DNA of 64,000 nt from Bordetella genomosp. 7 (GCF_002261265.1 NZ_NEVK01000004.1:620001-684000), one strand, 5' to 3'. Shown: positions 17,663 through 30,246, counted from the first letter of the stretch. Translations and numbers: made by a program. The notes: a model not told the origin generated them from the sequence alone.

Positions 17663-17869
17663 GCAAGTTTTTTTTGCATTTGCGCAGTCATGCAGCGCGC
17701 AATCACAGCCATTGTTTATCTATATCAAATCAATAGCTTATAGCGATCACTGAAAGCTTATTCTCGGTTTTTGTTGCGCCGCATTTGTAACAGCCGCGGA
17801 GCGCTGGCTGCGATGCAACACAAGGCTGTTATCAGCCCATTTTTAATGCCGATCCGGGGCCGCGCCATG

Positions 17870-19897
17870 CTAGGCGCCGCCGCCCAGCAAGACCTTCTGC
17901 TTGAGCGCATTGAGGGCGTCGCGCGCGGCGGCCGCCTGCTCGAATTCCAGGTTGCGCGCGTGATCGGTCATCAACTTTTCCAGGCGCCGGATTTCGCGCG
18001 CCATTGCCTTTTCGTCGGCCAGCAGTTCCGGCGCCACCGCGGCTTCGAGCGTATCGTGGCGCGCCGGGGCGACAATCCCGTCGATCAGCTCGCGCACGGC
18101 TTTGTTGACGCCGCGTGCGGTAATGCCGTGGTCGGCGTTGAACTTCAGTTGCTTGGCGCGGCGGCGCCCGGTTTCGTCGATGGCGCGCCGCATGGACGCC
18201 GTAATGTTGTCGGCATAAAGAATGGCGTGCCCGTTGAGGTTGCGCGCCGCGCGCCCGATGGTCTGGATCAGGCTGCGCTCGGATCGCAGGAAGCCTTCTT
18301 TGTCGGCGTCCAGGATGGCCACCAGCGAAACTTCGGGGATATCCAACCCTTCGCGCAGCAAGTTGATGCCCACCAGCACGTCAAAGGTGCCCAGCCGCAG
18401 GTCGCGGATGATCTCGACGCGCTCGACGGTGTCGATGTCGGAATGCAGGTACCGCACGCGCACCCCGTGCTCGGCCAGGAAATCGGTAAGGTCTTCGGCC
18501 ATGCGCTTGGTCAGCGTGGTGACCAGCACGCGTTCCTGGACCGCCACCCGCCGCTTGATCTCACCAAGCAGGTCGTCGACCTGCGTGCGCGCGGGGCGCA
18601 CTTCGACCTGGGGATCGACGAGCCCGGTGGGGCGCACCACCTGTTCGACGACGTTGTCAGTGTGCTCCTGCTCGTAGGCGGCCGGCGTCGCGGACACGAA
18701 CACGCATTGCCGCATGCGCGCCTCGAATTCTTCGAGGCGCAGCGGCCGGTTGTCGAGCGCCGACGGCAGCCGGAAGCCATACTGCACCAGCGTTTCTTTG
18801 CGTGCCCGGTCGCCACGGTACATCCCGCCCAGCTGCCCGATGGTGACATGGCTTTCGTCGATGAACATCAGGGCGTCGGCGGGAAGGTAATCGATGAGCG
18901 TCGGCGGCGGCTCGCCGGGCGCCGCGCCCGACAAGTGCCGGGAGTAGTTTTCGATGCCCTTGCAGAAACCGAGTTCCTGCAGCATTTCGAGGTCGAAGCG
19001 GGTGCGCTGCTCCAGACGCTGGGCCTCGACCAGCTTGCCTTCGGCGGTAAGCAGCTTCAGCCGTTCGCGCAGTTCTTCCTTGATCGTTTCGATGGCGCGC
19101 AACACGGTATCGCGCGGGGTGACATAGTGCGAACCCGGGTACACGGTGAACCGGGGCACCTTCTGGCGCACGCGGCCGGTAAGCGGGTCGAACAGTTCGA
19201 GCGACTCGATTTCGTCGTCGAAAAGGGTGACGCGCACGGCGAGTTCCGGGCTTTCGGCCGGAAAGATGTCGAGCGTTTCGCCGCGGGCGCGGAAAGTCCC
19301 GCGGGTGAAATCGGCGTCATTGCGGGTGTACTGCATGGCCACCAGGCGCGCCAGCACTTCGCGGCGCGAAATGCGATCGCCGGCGCGCAGGATCAGCACC
19401 ATGGCATGGTAGTCGCCGGGGTTGCCGATACCGTATATGCACGATACGGTGCCCACAATGACTGTGTCGCGCCGCTCCAGCAGGCTTTTGGTGGCCGACA
19501 GCCGCATCTGTTCGATGTGCTCGTTGATGGACGAGTCTTTTTCAATGAACAGGTCGCGTGTCGGCACGTAGGCCTCAGGCTGGTAGTAGTCGTAATACGA
19601 AACGAAATACTCCACCGCATTCTTGGGAAAGAACTCGCGCATTTCGGCGTACAGCTGGGCGGCCAAGGTCTTGTTGGGCGCCAGCACCAGCGCGGGCCGC
19701 CCCAGCCTGGCGATGATGTTCGCCATGGTGTACGTCTTGCCCGAGCCGGTTACCCCGAGCAGCGTCTGGTACATGAGCCCGTCCTGTATGCCCTGCACCA
19801 GGCTGTCGATGGCCGTGGGCTGGTCGCCAGCCGGCGGATAGGGCTGGTACAAATGGAAGGGGCTGTCGGGAAAATCGACGAATCCGGGGGCGGTCAT
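17870..19897 (-). CDS. uvrB: Excinuclease ABC subunit B (UvrB)
   Basis: A 675-residue helicase-like damage-verification protein: Walker [14 protein letters not shown] (~40), the beta-hairpin [12 protein letters not shown] (~95-106), Walker B-like [24 protein letters not shown], and the C-terminal UVR domain [16 protein letters not shown] that binds UvrC. It acts in nucleotide-excision repair with UvrA and UvrC. The ATG at 19897 gives the usual MTAPGFVDF-type N-terminus and a length equal to E. coli UvrB (673). It is divergent from the aminotransferase gene, 75 bases apart. I see no CTGT-N8-ACAG LexA site in that gap. Confidence 0.97.
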   Translation of the reverse strand: MTAPGFVDFPDSPFHLYQPYPPAGDQPTAIDSLVQGIQDGLMYQTLLGVTGSGKTYTMANIIARLGRPALVLAPNKTLAAQLYAEMREFFPKNAVEYFVSYYDYYQPEAYVPTRDLFIEKDSSINEHIEQMRLSATKSLLERRDTVIVGTVSCIYGIGNPGDYHAMVLILRAGDRISRREVLARLVAMQYTRNDADFTRGTFRARGETLDIFPAESPELAVRVTLFDDEIESLELFDPLTGRVRQKVPRFTVYPGSHYVTPRDTVLRAIETIKEELRERLKLLTAEGKLVEAQRLEQRTRFDLEMLQELGFCKGIENYSRHLSGAAPGEPPPTLIDYLPADALMFIDESHVTIGQLGGMYRGDRARKETLVQYGFRLPSALDNRPLRLEEFEARMRQCVFVSATPAAYEQEHTDNVVEQVVRPTGLVDPQVEVRPARTQVDDLLGEIKRRVAVQERVLVTTLTKRMAEDLTDFLAEHGVRVRYLHSDIDTVERVEIIRDLRLGTFDVLVGINLLREGLDIPEVSLVAILDADKEGFLRSERSLIQTIGRAARNLNGHAILYADNITASMRRAIDETGRRRAKQLKFNADHGITARGVNKAVRELIDGIVAPARHDTLEAAVAPELLADEKAMAREIRRLEKLMTDHARNLEFEQAAAARDALNALKQKVLLGGGA

Positions 19898-19972
19898 GCT
19901 AGACTGTTTCAGGGTAAACCCCCCATTATCCACAGCGGGCCTTCTCGCGTCCACACACCTTACTGAACTCCC

Positions 19973-21178
19973 ATGAGCTCCCTTTTCGATTCCGTCGAAC
20001 TTGCGCCGCGCGACCCCATCCTGGGTCTGAACGAACAGTACAACGCCGATACCCGCCCCGGTAAAGTCAACCTGGGCGTGGGTGTGTACTACGACGACGA
20101 TGGCCGTATTCCGCTGCTGTCGGCGGTGCGCAAGGCGGAAATCGCGCGCATCGAGGCCGCGTCGGCGCGGGGTTACCTGCCGATCGAAGGCATCGCCGGC
20201 TACAACAAAGGCGCGCAAACGCTGCTGCTGGGCGCGGACTCCTCGCTGGCCGCAGAAGGCCGCGTCCTGACCGCCCAGGCGCTGGGCGGCACCGGCGCCC
20301 TGAAGATCGGCGCCGACTTCCTGCGCCAGTTGCTGCCGCAATCCAGAGTGCTGATCAGCAACCCCAGCTGGGAGAACCACCGGGCGCTGTTCGAACGCGC
20401 GGGCTTCACGGTCGATACGTATGCCTACTACGACCCGGCCACTCATGGCCTGGACTTCCCGGGCATGCTGGCCTCGCTGCAGGCCGCGCCGGAACAGACC
20501 ATCGTGGTGCTGCACGCGTGCTGCCACAACCCCACCGGCGTCGACCCGACGCCCGAGCAATGGCAGCAGATCGCACAGGTCGTCAAGGCGCGCAACCTGG
20601 TGCCCTTCCTCGACATCGCCTACCAGGGCTTTGGCGCAGGCCTGCAGGAAGACGCCGCGGTAGTGCGCCTGTTTGCAAGCCTGGGGCTGACCATGCTGAT
20701 CAGCTCGTCGTTCTCCAAATCGTTCTCGTTGTACGGCGAGCGGGTGGGCGCGCTGACTGTAGTGGCCGGCAACAAGGACGAAGCCACGCGCGTGCTCAGC
20801 CAGCTCAAGCGCGTCATCCGCACCAACTATTCGAACCCGCCCACGCACGGCGGCACGGTGGTCTCCACCGTGCTGAATACGCCGGAGCTCTATGCGCTGT
20901 GGGAAGAAGAACTGGCTGGCATGCGCGACCGCATCCGCCTGATGCGCAAGGAACTGGTCGAGAAAATCGCCGCCGCAGGCGCCACGCAGGACTTCAGCTT
21001 CGTGCTGCAGCAACGCGGAATGTTCTCGTATTCCGGCCTGACCTCCGCTCAGGTGGACGTCCTGCGCGAGCAACATGGCATTTACGCTGTGTCCAGCGGC
21101 CGCATCTGCGTGGCGGCCTTGAACAGCCGCAATATCGACACCGTCGCCAACGCGATCGCCGCAGTCATCAAGCAGTAA
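19973..21178 (+). CDS. tyrB: Aromatic amino acid / aspartate aminotransferase
   Basis: A 401-residue class I (subgroup Ialpha) PLP aminotransferase: [54 protein letters not shown] and the PLP lysine in [18 protein letters not shown]; Arg387-equivalent in [13 protein letters not shown]. Length and motifs match E. coli TyrB/AspC, which transfer amino groups between aromatic amino acids or aspartate and 2-oxoglutarate. TyrB and AspC cannot be separated by reading alone. It is followed by a strong terminator. Confidence 0.9.
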   Translation: MSSLFDSVELAPRDPILGLNEQYNADTRPGKVNLGVGVYYDDDGRIPLLSAVRKAEIARIEAASARGYLPIEGIAGYNKGAQTLLLGADSSLAAEGRVLTAQALGGTGALKIGADFLRQLLPQSRVLISNPSWENHRALFERAGFTVDTYAYYDPATHGLDFPGMLASLQAAPEQTIVVLHACCHNPTGVDPTPEQWQQIAQVVKARNLVPFLDIAYQGFGAGLQEDAAVVRLFASLGLTMLISSSFSKSFSLYGERVGALTVVAGNKDEATRVLSQLKRVIRTNYSNPPTHGGTVVSTVLNTPELYALWEEELAGMRDRIRLMRKELVEKIAAAGATQDFSFVLQQRGMFSYSGLTSAQVDVLREQHGIYAVSSGRICVAALNSRNIDTVANAIAAVIKQ

Positions 21179-21196
21179 GCCCGGCCACTGCGCAGC

Positions 21197-21228
21197 AAGG
21201 CCCGTCCGGCAAAGGACGGGCCTTTTTT
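21197..21228 (+). terminator. Rho-independent terminator after the aminotransferase gene
   Basis: AAGGCCCGTCC, six-base loop, GGACGGGCCTT followed by TTTT: an 11-bp perfect stem with a T-run 18 bases after the stop codon. Confidence 0.93.
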
Positions 21229-21359
21229 GTTGCGAGTCGGCTTTCCCCGCGGCCGGATCCGCGGCGACGCTCGTCCATGCCACACCCGTGCAACAAACCG
21301 CGCAGCCGCTCCCGCTGCACGGCGCTTGCATTTTCGCCCGCGCTCGTCCAGAATCCACG

Positions 21360-21375
21360 CTGTATATCCATACAG
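21360..21375. promoter_or_regulatory. LexA (SOS) box of lexA
   Basis: CTGTATATCCATACAG has perfect CTGT and ACAG ends with an 8-base AT-rich core, one mismatch from CTGTATATATATACAG. It lies 21 bases before the lexA ATG. A TTGCAT / CAGAAT pair (21326-21331 and 21349-21354, 17-bp spacing) could be the promoter, placing the box at the transcription start. Confidence 0.92.
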
Positions 21376-21396
21376 TCCGCCTTTCGGATCATCGCC

Positions 21397-22080
21397 ATGG
21401 CCACTAAACTCACCGACCGCCAGCAGGAAATCCTGGATCTCATCCGGGTTACGGTCGAGCGCACCGGTTTTCCTCCCACGCGGGCAGAAATCGCCCGCGC
21501 GCTGGGGTTCCGCTCGCCCAACGCCGCCGAAGACCATCTCAAGGCGCTGGCGCGCAAAGGGGCCATTGAACTCACAGCCGGCGCGTCGCGCGGCATACGC
21601 CTGAAAGACGCCGGCCACTCCTCCGCATCCGCTGCCGCCGCATCCGCTGCTGCATCGTCCGCGCTGGCCGGCATGGCCGACACCGTCGGGCGGCTGCTGC
21701 TGCCGCTGGTGGGCAGGGTGGCGGCCGGCAGCCCCATCCTGGCTGCCGAACACGTCGAGCGCGAAATCGGCGTCGACCCAGCCTTGTTCGCGCAGGCTCC
21801 CGACTACCTGTTGAAGGTACGCGGCATGAGCATGCGCGACGCAGGCATTCTGGAAGGCGACCTGCTCGCGGTAAAACGCGCCGCCGACGCTCGCAACGGG
21901 CAGATCATCGTCGCCCGCCTGGGTGACGACGTCACCGTCAAGCGCTTGCAGCGCCGCCAGGGTCGCATCGAGCTGCTGCCCGAAAACCCCGACTTCTCTC
22001 CCATCCTCGTCGACAACACTCAGGAATTCGCGCTTGAAGGTATTGCGGTAGGGCTGATTCGCACCCAACCGTTGCACTAA
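21397..22080 (+). CDS. lexA: LexA repressor of the SOS response
   Basis: A 227-residue repressor-peptidase: winged-helix DNA-binding domain (1-70, [24 protein letters not shown]), an Ala/Ser-rich linker (~73-95), the Ala110-Gly111 self-cleavage site in VGRVAAGSP, catalytic Ser145 (GMSMRDAGI) and Lys182 (DVTVKRL). RecA-stimulated self-cleavage derepresses SOS genes. The linker makes the protein ~25 residues longer than E. coli LexA (202). The SOS box just upstream indicates autoregulation. It is followed by a strong bidirectional hairpin shared with lon. Confidence 0.96.
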   Translation: MATKLTDRQQEILDLIRVTVERTGFPPTRAEIARALGFRSPNAAEDHLKALARKGAIELTAGASRGIRLKDAGHSSASAAAASAAASSALAGMADTVGRLLLPLVGRVAAGSPILAAEHVEREIGVDPALFAQAPDYLLKVRGMSMRDAGILEGDLLAVKRAADARNGQIIVARLGDDVTVKRLQRRQGRIELLPENPDFSPILVDNTQEFALEGIAVGLIRTQPLH

Positions 22081-22188
22081 GGCGCCGCCGGCCTGGCCAA
22101 GGCGGCATCCCGCCGGCCCACAACGAGAGTCTCCGCGCCGGCAACGGTGTGCAAAAAAAATCGAACCGGCGCGGCGAGCACGCAAAAA

Positions 22189-22221
22189 AAAACAGGGCGC
22201 CATGTAGCGCCCTGTTTTTTT
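22189..22221. terminator. Bidirectional terminator between convergent lexA and lon
   Basis: AAAACAGGGCGC, loop CATGTA, GCGCCCTGTTTT: a 12-bp stem with A-run on one side and T-run on the other, so it can stop transcripts from both strands. Confidence 0.93.
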
Positions 22222-22250
22222 GCCCGGGCGGATAACCGCCCCTACAACCC

Positions 22251-24701
<2,451 letters not shown>

Positions 24702-24777
24702 AAAAAATTCCTTGTGAGACTCGGCGTATCGGTACGGACGTCCGGTCGGACGTTTTTATCCGTATGGGTTACGTCTG

Positions 24778-24805
24778 ATATGGGAACGATAGCCGAAAAA
24801 TCAAG
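24778..24805 (-). promoter_or_regulatory. Sigma32 (RpoH)-type heat-shock promoter of lon
   Basis: On the minus strand CTTGAT is followed after 15 bases by CCCATAT, close to the RpoH consensus CTTGAA N13-17 CCCATnT. It lies ~75 bases upstream of the lon ATG, which also has AAGGAA upstream. Confidence 0.8.
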
Positions 24806-24834
24806 CGGCCGGCATCCGGGCGGGCGCTATAGGC

Positions 24835-24862
24835 AAAAAACCCGTTACGTAACGGGTTTTTT
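24835..24862 (-). terminator. Rho-independent terminator after clpX
   Basis: AAAAAACCCGTTAC directly followed by its complement GTAACGGGTTTTTT: a 14-bp perfect palindrome (the central bases must form the loop), 15 bases past the clpX stop, with T-run on the minus strand. Confidence 0.9.
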
Positions 24863-24876
24863 TGCTTCATTCATTT

Positions 24877-26175
24877 TCAGGCTGCCGCACCTCGAACCTG
24901 GTTGCGCGCCGGCTTGTCGGGCGCGGTGGTTTCGTCGGCGTAGATCAACAGCGGCTTGCCGTCGCCGTCGATGACGTTCTCGTCGAGCACCACCCTGCCG
25001 ACATTGCCCTGGGAAGGCAGATCGTACATGGTGTCGAGCAATGCCGCCTCGATAATGGAGCGCAGCCCGCGCGCGCCAGTCTTGCGCTTGAGCGCCTTGC
25101 GGGCGATGGCCTTCAGGGCCCCCGGACGCACGTCGAGTTCCGCGCCTTCCATGGCGAACAGCTTCTGGAACTGCTTGATGAGCGAGTTCTTGGGTTCGGT
25201 AAGAATTTGTACCAGCGCGGCCTCGTCAAGCTCGTCGAGCGTGGCGACCACCGGCAGTCGACCCACCAGTTCGGGAATGAGCCCGAACTTGATCAGATCT
25301 TCCGGTTCGACTTCGCTGAACAGTTCCCCTACCCCGCGCTCGGACTTGGCGCGTACCGAAGCCGAAAAGCCGATGCCGGACTTCTCGGTGCGGTCGCGGA
25401 TGACCTTTTCGAGCCCGTCGAAGGCGCCGCCCACAATAAACAGAATGTTGGTCGTGTCGACTTGGACGAAGTCCTGGTTGGGGTGCTTGCGGCCGCCCTG
25501 CGGCGGCACCGAGGCCACCGTGCCTTCGATGAGCTTGAGCAAAGCCTGCTGCACGCCTTCGCCGGACACGTCGCGCGTGATCGACGGGTTGTCGGATTTG
25601 CGCGAGATTTTGTCGATTTCGTCGATGTAGATGATGGCGCGCTGCGCCTTCTCGACCTCGTAGTTGCAGTTCTGCAGCAGCTTCTGGATGATGTTTTCGA
25701 CGTCTTCGCCTACGTAGCCGGCCTCGGTCAGTGTCGTGGCGTCGGCCATGACGAAGGGCACATTCAGCATGCGCGCCAGGGTCTGTGCGAGCAACGTCTT
25801 GCCCGAACCGGTAGGTCCGATGAGCATGATGTTGCTCTTGGACAGTTCGACGTCGTCGCCCTTGATCTCGCCGTGACGGATGCGCTTGTAGTGGTTGTAT
25901 ACGGCCACCGCCAACATGCGCTTGGGCAGGCTCTGGCCAATGACGTACTGGTCGAGGAACGTCTTGATTTCGGACGGCGTGGGCAACTCGGACCGTATGG
26001 CCGCACGCGCACTGGCCTGCGCTTCTTCGCGGATGATGTCATTGCAGAGGTCGATGCACTCGTCGCAAATGAACACCGATGGCCCCGCGATCAGCTTGCG
26101 GACTTCGTGCTGGCTTTTATTGCAGAACGAGCAATGCAGCACCTTTGCGTCGGCCGATCCCTTCTTGTCAGGCAT
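24877..26175 (-). CDS. clpX: ClpX unfoldase subunit of ClpXP
   Basis: A 432-residue AAA+ unfoldase. The N-terminal zinc-binding domain has four cysteines (CSFCNKS and FICDECI), Walker A is [12 protein letters not shown] (~120), the pore loop [10 protein letters not shown], Walker [11 protein letters not shown], and sensor 2 lies in [11 protein letters not shown]. It feeds tagged substrates into ClpP. The ATG at 26175 gives [15 protein letters not shown], the usual N-terminus; an ATG 17 codons upstream is unlikely. It is 106 bases downstream of clpP. Confidence 0.97.
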   Translation of the reverse strand: MPDKKGSADAKVLHCSFCNKSQHEVRKLIAGPSVFICDECIDLCNDIIREEAQASARAAIRSELPTPSEIKTFLDQYVIGQSLPKRMLAVAVYNHYKRIRHGEIKGDDVELSKSNIMLIGPTGSGKTLLAQTLARMLNVPFVMADATTLTEAGYVGEDVENIIQKLLQNCNYEVEKAQRAIIYIDEIDKISRKSDNPSITRDVSGEGVQQALLKLIEGTVASVPPQGGRKHPNQDFVQVDTTNILFIVGGAFDGLEKVIRDRTEKSGIGFSASVRAKSERGVGELFSEVEPEDLIKFGLIPELVGRLPVVATLDELDEAALVQILTEPKNSLIKQFQKLFAMEGAELDVRPGALKAIARKALKRKTGARGLRSIIEAALLDTMYDLPSQGNVGRVVLDENVIDGDGKPLLIYADETTAPDKPARNQVRGAAA

Positions 26176-26281
26176 ATGTGTTTCGTATCTCTGGTGAGAA
26201 TATGGCGGCCCGGGCCGGGCCGGCACATTCAGCGCTTACTCGGACGTGACGGTACCGCACTGCCCGCGGGATTACCGCGGC

Positions 26282-26935
26282 CTAGCTCTCGGAGCGGGAT
26301 GCGAGAACCTTGTCCACCAGACCATACGATACCGCATCTTCGGCGGACATGAAGTTGTCACGCTCGGTGTCTATGGCGATGCGGTCGACGGGCTGGCCGG
26401 TATTCTCTGCCAGGATGCGGTTCAGGCGTTCGCGCAGGTCCAGGATCTCGCGAGCCTGGATCTGGATGTCGGAAGCCTGCCCCTGCGCCCCGCCCGAGGG
26501 TTGGTGGATCATGATGCGCGAGTTGGGCAGCGTGAACCGCTTGCCCTTCTTGCCCGCGGCAAGCAGGAACGCGCCCATGCTGGCTGCCAGGCCCGTGCAC
26601 AACGTGGACACATCGGGCTTGACGAACTGCATGGTGTCGTAGATTGCCATGCCGGCATAGACCGACCCACCGGGCGAGTTGATGTACAGCGAGATGTCTT
26701 TGTCAGGGTTTTCCGATTCCAGAAACAGCAGCTGCGCCACGATGAGGTTGGCCGTGTTGTCGTTGACGGGGCCCACCAGGAACACGAGGCGCTCGCGCAG
26801 CAGGCGCGAGTAGATGTCGTAGGCGCGCTCGCCGCGCCCCGACTGCTCGATGACCATCGGGATGTATCCCAACCCGGTGGGCGTGACCGACGCCCCACCG
26901 TACATTGACGCGTAGAAATCGGTAAAACGCTGCAT
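26282..26935 (-). CDS. clpP: ClpP protease subunit
   Basis: A 217-residue serine protease: catalytic Ser in [12 protein letters not shown], His in [10 protein letters not shown], Asp in [12 protein letters not shown]-terminal residues [19 protein letters not shown] follow the short propeptide region. It forms the tetradecameric chamber degraded through ClpX. Only 4 bases separate it from tig, so the two are co-translated. Length compares with E. coli ClpP (207). Confidence 0.97.
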   Translation of the reverse strand: MQRFTDFYASMYGGASVTPTGLGYIPMVIEQSGRGERAYDIYSRLLRERLVFLVGPVNDNTANLIVAQLLFLESENPDKDISLYINSPGGSVYAGMAIYDTMQFVKPDVSTLCTGLAASMGAFLLAAGKKGKRFTLPNSRIMIHQPSGGAQGQASDIQIQAREILDLRERLNRILAENTGQPVDRIAIDTERDNFMSAEDAVSYGLVDKVLASRSES

Positions 26936-26939
26936 ATGT

Positions 26940-28250
26940 TTATGCCATCCCCATCAACTGATCGAAGGCCACCTGTTCTTCAGTGACCTTGGCTTGGCTG
27001 AGCACGTGCTCAACGACGTTGTCTTCGAGCACGATAGCCTCGATTTCGGCACGACGCTGGCGATCAGCAAGGTAGTAGCTGACCACCTGAGCCGGCTGCT
27101 CGTAGTTTTGCGCGAACTCTTCGATGCGCGCGCGCACCTGCTCCGGCTTGGCCTGCAACTGGGCCTGCTTGACCAGTTCGGACACCAGCAGGCCCAGACG
27201 CACGCGGCGCTCGGACTCGGTGGTGAACATTTCGGCCGGGATCGGCACGGATTCGGCATTGGGCACACCGCGCTGCTTGAGCTCTTCGCGGGCGGCCTGC
27301 ACGCGGCTCTGCACGTCGCTGTCGACCAGCGCCTTGGGCACATCGAATTTGCCGGCTTCGACCAGGGCGTCCATGACGCTGGCCTTGGTGCGGCCCTGGG
27401 TGCGAGCCTTGACCTCGCGCTCGATGTTGGTGCGGACGTCGGCCTTGAGCTTCTCGACATCGCCTTCGGCCTGGCCGAGCGCCCGGGCGAACTCGGCGTC
27501 GACCTCGGGCAGGATGGCTTCGGCCACTTCCTTGACGGTGATGGTGAATTCGGCGGTTTTGCCCGCCACTTCCTTGCCCTGGTAGTCGTCGGGGAACTTG
27601 AGCGGGAACACTTTGCTTTCACCGGCCTTCAAGCCCGTGGCCGCCGCTTCGAACTCCGGCAGCATGCGACCCTGACCCAGCACGAACGGGAAGTCCTCGG
27701 CCTTGCCGCCTTCGAACGGCACGCCGTCGATGGTGCCCGCAAAGTCGAGCGTGACGCGATCGCCATCCTGGGCGGCGCGGTCGGTGCGGGCTTCGTAGGT
27801 AGCGCGCTGCTTGCGCAGCACATCGAGCGTCTGTTGCACTTCGGCGTCGGTCACAGGCGTGGCGTAACGCGTAACGGACAAGGCCGAAAGGTCGGGCAAG
27901 GTTACTTCGGGATAGACCTCGAACGTGGCGCTGAAGGCCAGGGTGTCGTCGGCAACACCTTCAGTCTTGGGCTCGAGCGTGGGCGCGCCCGCGACGCGCA
28001 ACTTGGCGCCCTCGACGGCTTGTTCAAAGGCGCGGCCGACTTGGCCGTTGATGACGTCGTAGCGGATGCCGGGGCCATGGCTGCGTTCGAGCATGGCCAG
28101 CGGAGCCTTGCCAGGACGGAATCCGGGCACCTTGGCGGTACGGGCAACGCGCTTGAGTTGCGCCTGGACTTCCTTTTCGACGTCGGCCACGGAAACCGTC
28201 AGATCGACACGGCGTTCCAGACCAGATAGGGTTTCAACCTCAGGCTGCAT
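26940..28250 (-). CDS. tig: Trigger factor, ribosome-associated chaperone
   Basis: A 436-residue chaperone/peptidyl-prolyl isomerase. The ribosome-binding loop signature GFRPGKAP appears in [16 protein letters not shown] (~45-55), the FKBP-like PPIase domain around [21 protein letters not shown] (~155-175; key residues Phe and Gly), and the helical C-terminal arms follow. It binds ribosomal protein L23 and folds nascent chains. The ATG at 28250 has GGAAA upstream and gives the standard length (E. coli 432). A TAAAAT at 28292-28297 (minus strand) could be the -10 of its promoter. Confidence 0.96.
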   Translation of the reverse strand: MQPEVETLSGLERRVDLTVSVADVEKEVQAQLKRVARTAKVPGFRPGKAPLAMLERSHGPGIRYDVINGQVGRAFEQAVEGAKLRVAGAPTLEPKTEGVADDTLAFSATFEVYPEVTLPDLSALSVTRYATPVTDAEVQQTLDVLRKQRATYEARTDRAAQDGDRVTLDFAGTIDGVPFEGGKAEDFPFVLGQGRMLPEFEAAATGLKAGESKVFPLKFPDDYQGKEVAGKTAEFTITVKEVAEAILPEVDAEFARALGQAEGDVEKLKADVRTNIEREVKARTQGRTKASVMDALVEAGKFDVPKALVDSDVQSRVQAAREELKQRGVPNAESVPIPAEMFTTESERRVRLGLLVSELVKQAQLQAKPEQVRARIEEFAQNYEQPAQVVSYYLADRQRRAEIEAIVLEDNVVEHVLSQAKVTEEQVAFDQLMGMA

Positions 28251-28451
28251 CAAATTTTCCGAAAGTAAGTGAACGAACAGGTAAACGGCGCATTTTACCG
28301 TAAAGCTCCAGGCCCCTGCTTGAACGGGTAGCCAGACCTGGGGAACTCCCCACCCTGTGCCGCCTGAACGGCCGGCCAATACCGGCCGGCAGGCGCAGCA
28401 ACTGCCATATTTGTTTACATCTTTGTCGGCTCGCGCCGATAGCGGTCAGAC

Positions 28452-28486
28452 AAAAACGCCCCGCCCGGCCCAGGGCCGGCGAGGCG
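28452..28486 (-). terminator. Terminator after the first cold-shock gene
   Basis: A GC-rich stem (GCCTCGCC-GGCCC pairing with GGGCCGGGCGGGGC, with one bulge and a G-U pair) followed on the minus strand by GTTTTTGT, about 30 bases after the stop of the cold-shock gene. Confidence 0.7.
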
Positions 28487-28517
28487 CACGATACCCCTGC
28501 GGACAGCGCCGCAGCGG

Positions 28518-28724
28518 TCAGCTGGTGACTTTGATGTTCTTGGCGCTAGGGCCCTTCGGCCCTTGCCCGACTTCGAACGTCACTCGCTGGTTTTCCTGCA
28601 GCGACTTGTAGCCTTCGCTGCTGATTTCCGAGTAATGCGCGAAAAGGTCTTTACTGCCGTCGTCGGGAGTAATGAACCCGTAACCCTTTTCAGCGTTGAA
28701 CCACTTGACGATGCCTGTTGCCAT
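28518..28724 (-). CDS. Cold-shock protein (CspA family), first copy
   Basis: A 68-residue cold-shock domain: [18 protein letters not shown] (RNP1-like KGYGFI), then DLFAHYSEI (RNP2-like) and a [14 protein letters not shown]-terminal strand. It binds single-stranded RNA/DNA and melts RNA structure. The ATG at 28724 has AAGG 8 bases upstream; a GTG five codons earlier is the alternative. It carries a long leader with a probable promoter ~125 bases upstream, as in cspA genes. A related copy lies 277 bases away on the same strand. Confidence 0.93.
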   Translation of the reverse strand: MATGIVKWFNAEKGYGFITPDDGSKDLFAHYSEISSEGYKSLQENQRVTFEVGQGPKGPSAKNIKVTS

Positions 28725-28854
28725 GGATGTGCCCTTCACCTTCGGAATAGCGATTGCTCGCGGGACGCCAGATCTTCAAGGATGGGATGGGCAACTGGCT
28801 ACCGTGTACGGCGACTGGAGCGGCGACCACGTCGCTTGAGAATCTCGCTCAGCC

Positions 28855-28884
28855 AGTGTATGGGGGAACCCGGAAACGCGTCAA
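28855..28884 (-). promoter_or_regulatory. Probable sigma70 promoter of the first cold-shock gene
   Basis: TTGACG and TACACT on the minus strand with 18-base spacing. The start would fall near 28848, giving a ~125-nt untranslated leader before the cold-shock ATG. Confidence 0.5.
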
Positions 28885-28963
28885 CGCCCGTACACGAGCG
28901 CGCCCGGGATGAACGCGCGCGTCTGCCCCGGCGCCGGACAGACCGACTGGATGGCGCACCAAT

Positions 28964-28989
28964 AAAAAAGCCCCCGAAGGGGCTTTTTT
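28964..28989 (-). terminator. Rho-independent terminator after the second cold-shock gene
   Basis: AAAAAAGCCCC, loop CGAA, GGGGCTTTTTT: 11-bp perfect stem with a tetraloop and T-run, 13 bases past the stop of the second cold-shock gene. It insulates the first copy from the second. Confidence 0.93.
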
Positions 28990-29001
28990 AGTGCCAGGAG
29001 C

Positions 29002-29205
29002 TTAGATCACCTGGATTTTCGTGGCTTGCGGACCCTTGGGGCCGTTAGCGGTCACGAAGCTGACGCGTTGGTTTTCTTCCAGGGACTTGAAGCCGTTGGC
29101 CTGGATTTCCGAGAAGTGCGCGAACAAATCCTTGCCGCCCGCTTCCGGGGTAATGAAGCCGTAGCCCTTTTCCGAGTTGAACCACTTAACAACGCCGGTT
29201 TCCAT
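29002..29205 (-). CDS. Cold-shock protein (CspA family), second copy
   Basis: A 67-residue cold-shock domain protein [18 protein letters not shown] with [10 protein letters not shown] and a C-terminal [13 protein letters not shown]. It is clearly a paralogue of the adjacent copy but differs at about one third of the positions. The ATG at 29205 is preceded by AGGAAA. A candidate promoter lies ~135 bases upstream, giving a long leader typical of temperature-responsive csp mRNAs. Confidence 0.93.
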   Translation of the reverse strand: METGVVKWFNSEKGYGFITPEAGGKDLFAHFSEIQANGFKSLEENQRVSFVTANGPKGPQATKIQVI

Positions 29206-29340
29206 ACTGTATTTCCTAGAGATAATGGGCAAATGCCCGGGGGTCACGAATCAACAAGGAGGGGACAGTAGAACAATAACGCTGGCCGGAAAAGGCACTG
29301 CACTGAACGAAAATCGCAACGCTTGAGATCGTGTCCCGAC

Positions 29341-29369
29341 ACTATCGTTAGGTTCCCCTCACAAGTCAA
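29341..29369 (-). promoter_or_regulatory. Probable sigma70 promoter of the second cold-shock gene; rest of the 315-base gap
   Basis: TTGACT and GATAGT on the minus strand with 17-base spacing, giving a ~130-nt leader. The gap 29206-29520 otherwise consists of this leader and AT-rich upstream DNA to ~29420, then GC-rich DNA up to the next gene with no recognisable feature. Confidence 0.55.
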
Positions 29370-29520
29370 CATAATCCTCAAAAATACGTGCCAATAATGC
29401 AACAAAGCGAAACGGCACACGGGTGATATTGGAACCAATCCGCGTCCGAGCGGTCCGCGCGCGTCGCGCGAAGGCCGGGCAAGCCTGTGGCGCCGGGCCG
29501 CAATCGCGCGCCAGCGCGCG

Positions 29521-29838
29521 CTAGTCGAGGGGAACGCCCAGGAGATCCAGCGCCGCGTTGTATGCGTCTTCATCCGCGCACAGGAACACAACCACATCTG
29601 CCGGATTGACGTTTTCGAGCACCTGGTCCACCTGCTCTTGCGCGGTATCTACCGCATCGACCGCAGCCACATGGATATCGGCACCGGCCTCGGCTTTGTC
29701 GCGCGGCACGATATCGGCCACCATTTCGAGGTCGGGCGCGCCAATGACGACGTAAGCGTCGATACGCTCGCCGTCGAGCGTGGTCTCGAGGTGCACGCCG
29801 TGCGCGATTGTTGCAACTTGACGACTGGTTATATCCAT
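29521..29838 (-). CDS. Small acidic protein of unknown function
   Basis: A 105-residue, strongly acidic, soluble protein (MDITSRQVATIAHGVHLE ... VVVFLCADEDAYNAALDLLGVPLD). The N-terminal third looks like a short beta-rich segment, the second half is helical with a hydrophobic strand VVVFLCA. No motif is recognised and no function is proposed. It is transcribed divergently from the DUF2513-like gene, with 117 bases between the two starts. The frame is uninterrupted and codon use (third-position G/C) looks like its neighbours, so I take it as real. Confidence 0.6.
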   Translation of the reverse strand: MDITSRQVATIAHGVHLETTLDGERIDAYVVIGAPDLEMVADIVPRDKAEAGADIHVAAVDAVDTAQEQVDQVLENVNPADVVVFLCADEDAYNAALDLLGVPLD

Positions 29839-29955
29839 GGCTTATGCATCCGTAGGTGTGCGCCGGGCCGCGACTATACCAGCCGCATCGGAAACTGTCG
29901 CACGCACCACACAAGTGCTGGTATGGTGTGATCTGGTCTTGTCCGGGAGCGGCCC

Positions 29956-30246
29956 ATGCAGCGTGATTTTGATCTGGTGGTAACGATTTTGAGTGAACTG
30001 CGCAATGCCGATGCGGCGTCGCTGTCGCAGCAGGATATCGAGGCGGCCGTGGCGGCCAGCATGCCGGACGCGCCGGCCACTGCCGTGATGGTGCACCATC
30101 TGGACATCCTTGCGGACGCGGGGCTCATCTCCATGGTCGCGCAAAACGGCCAGGCAAGCCAACCGCATTGGCGCTTGACGTGGAAAGGACACGATGCGCT
30201 GGACCAGCAGGATGAAGACGACGAGGAGCCGGAAGACGACGACTGA
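29956..30246 (+). CDS. Small winged-helix-like protein resembling DUF2513
   Basis: A 96-residue protein: MQRDFDLVVTILSELR at the start, a middle segment VMVHHLDILADAGLI, and WRLTWKGHDALD, then a poly-acidic tail (DEDDEEPEDDD). The R-D-x-DLV start and the RLTWKGHDxLD block resemble DUF2513 proteins, which look like winged-helix domains and occur often on mobile or phage-related DNA. A good ribosome-binding site (GGGAGC) precedes the ATG. No mobile element is visible nearby. DNA binding is inferred only from fold resemblance. Confidence 0.65.
   Translation: MQRDFDLVVTILSELRNADAASLSQQDIEAAVAASMPDAPATAVMVHHLDILADAGLISMVAQNGQASQPHWRLTWKGHDALDQQDEDDEEPEDDD

Noticed and set aside
17667-17869. AT-rich gap upstream of the phosphatase gene as a possible small RNA gene.
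   Set aside because: Two AGCTTAT copies and a possible -10 were noticed, but there is no terminator hairpin or other sign of an independent transcript.
19898-19972. LexA box expected before uvrB.
   Set aside because: No CTGT-N8-ACAG arrangement is present in the uvrB/aminotransferase gap; uvrB may not be SOS-controlled from here.
19898-21358. Extension of the uvrB frame upstream to give a 1162-residue protein.
   Set aside because: The extra part lies opposite the aminotransferase gene and lacks homology; UvrB starts at 19897 with normal length.
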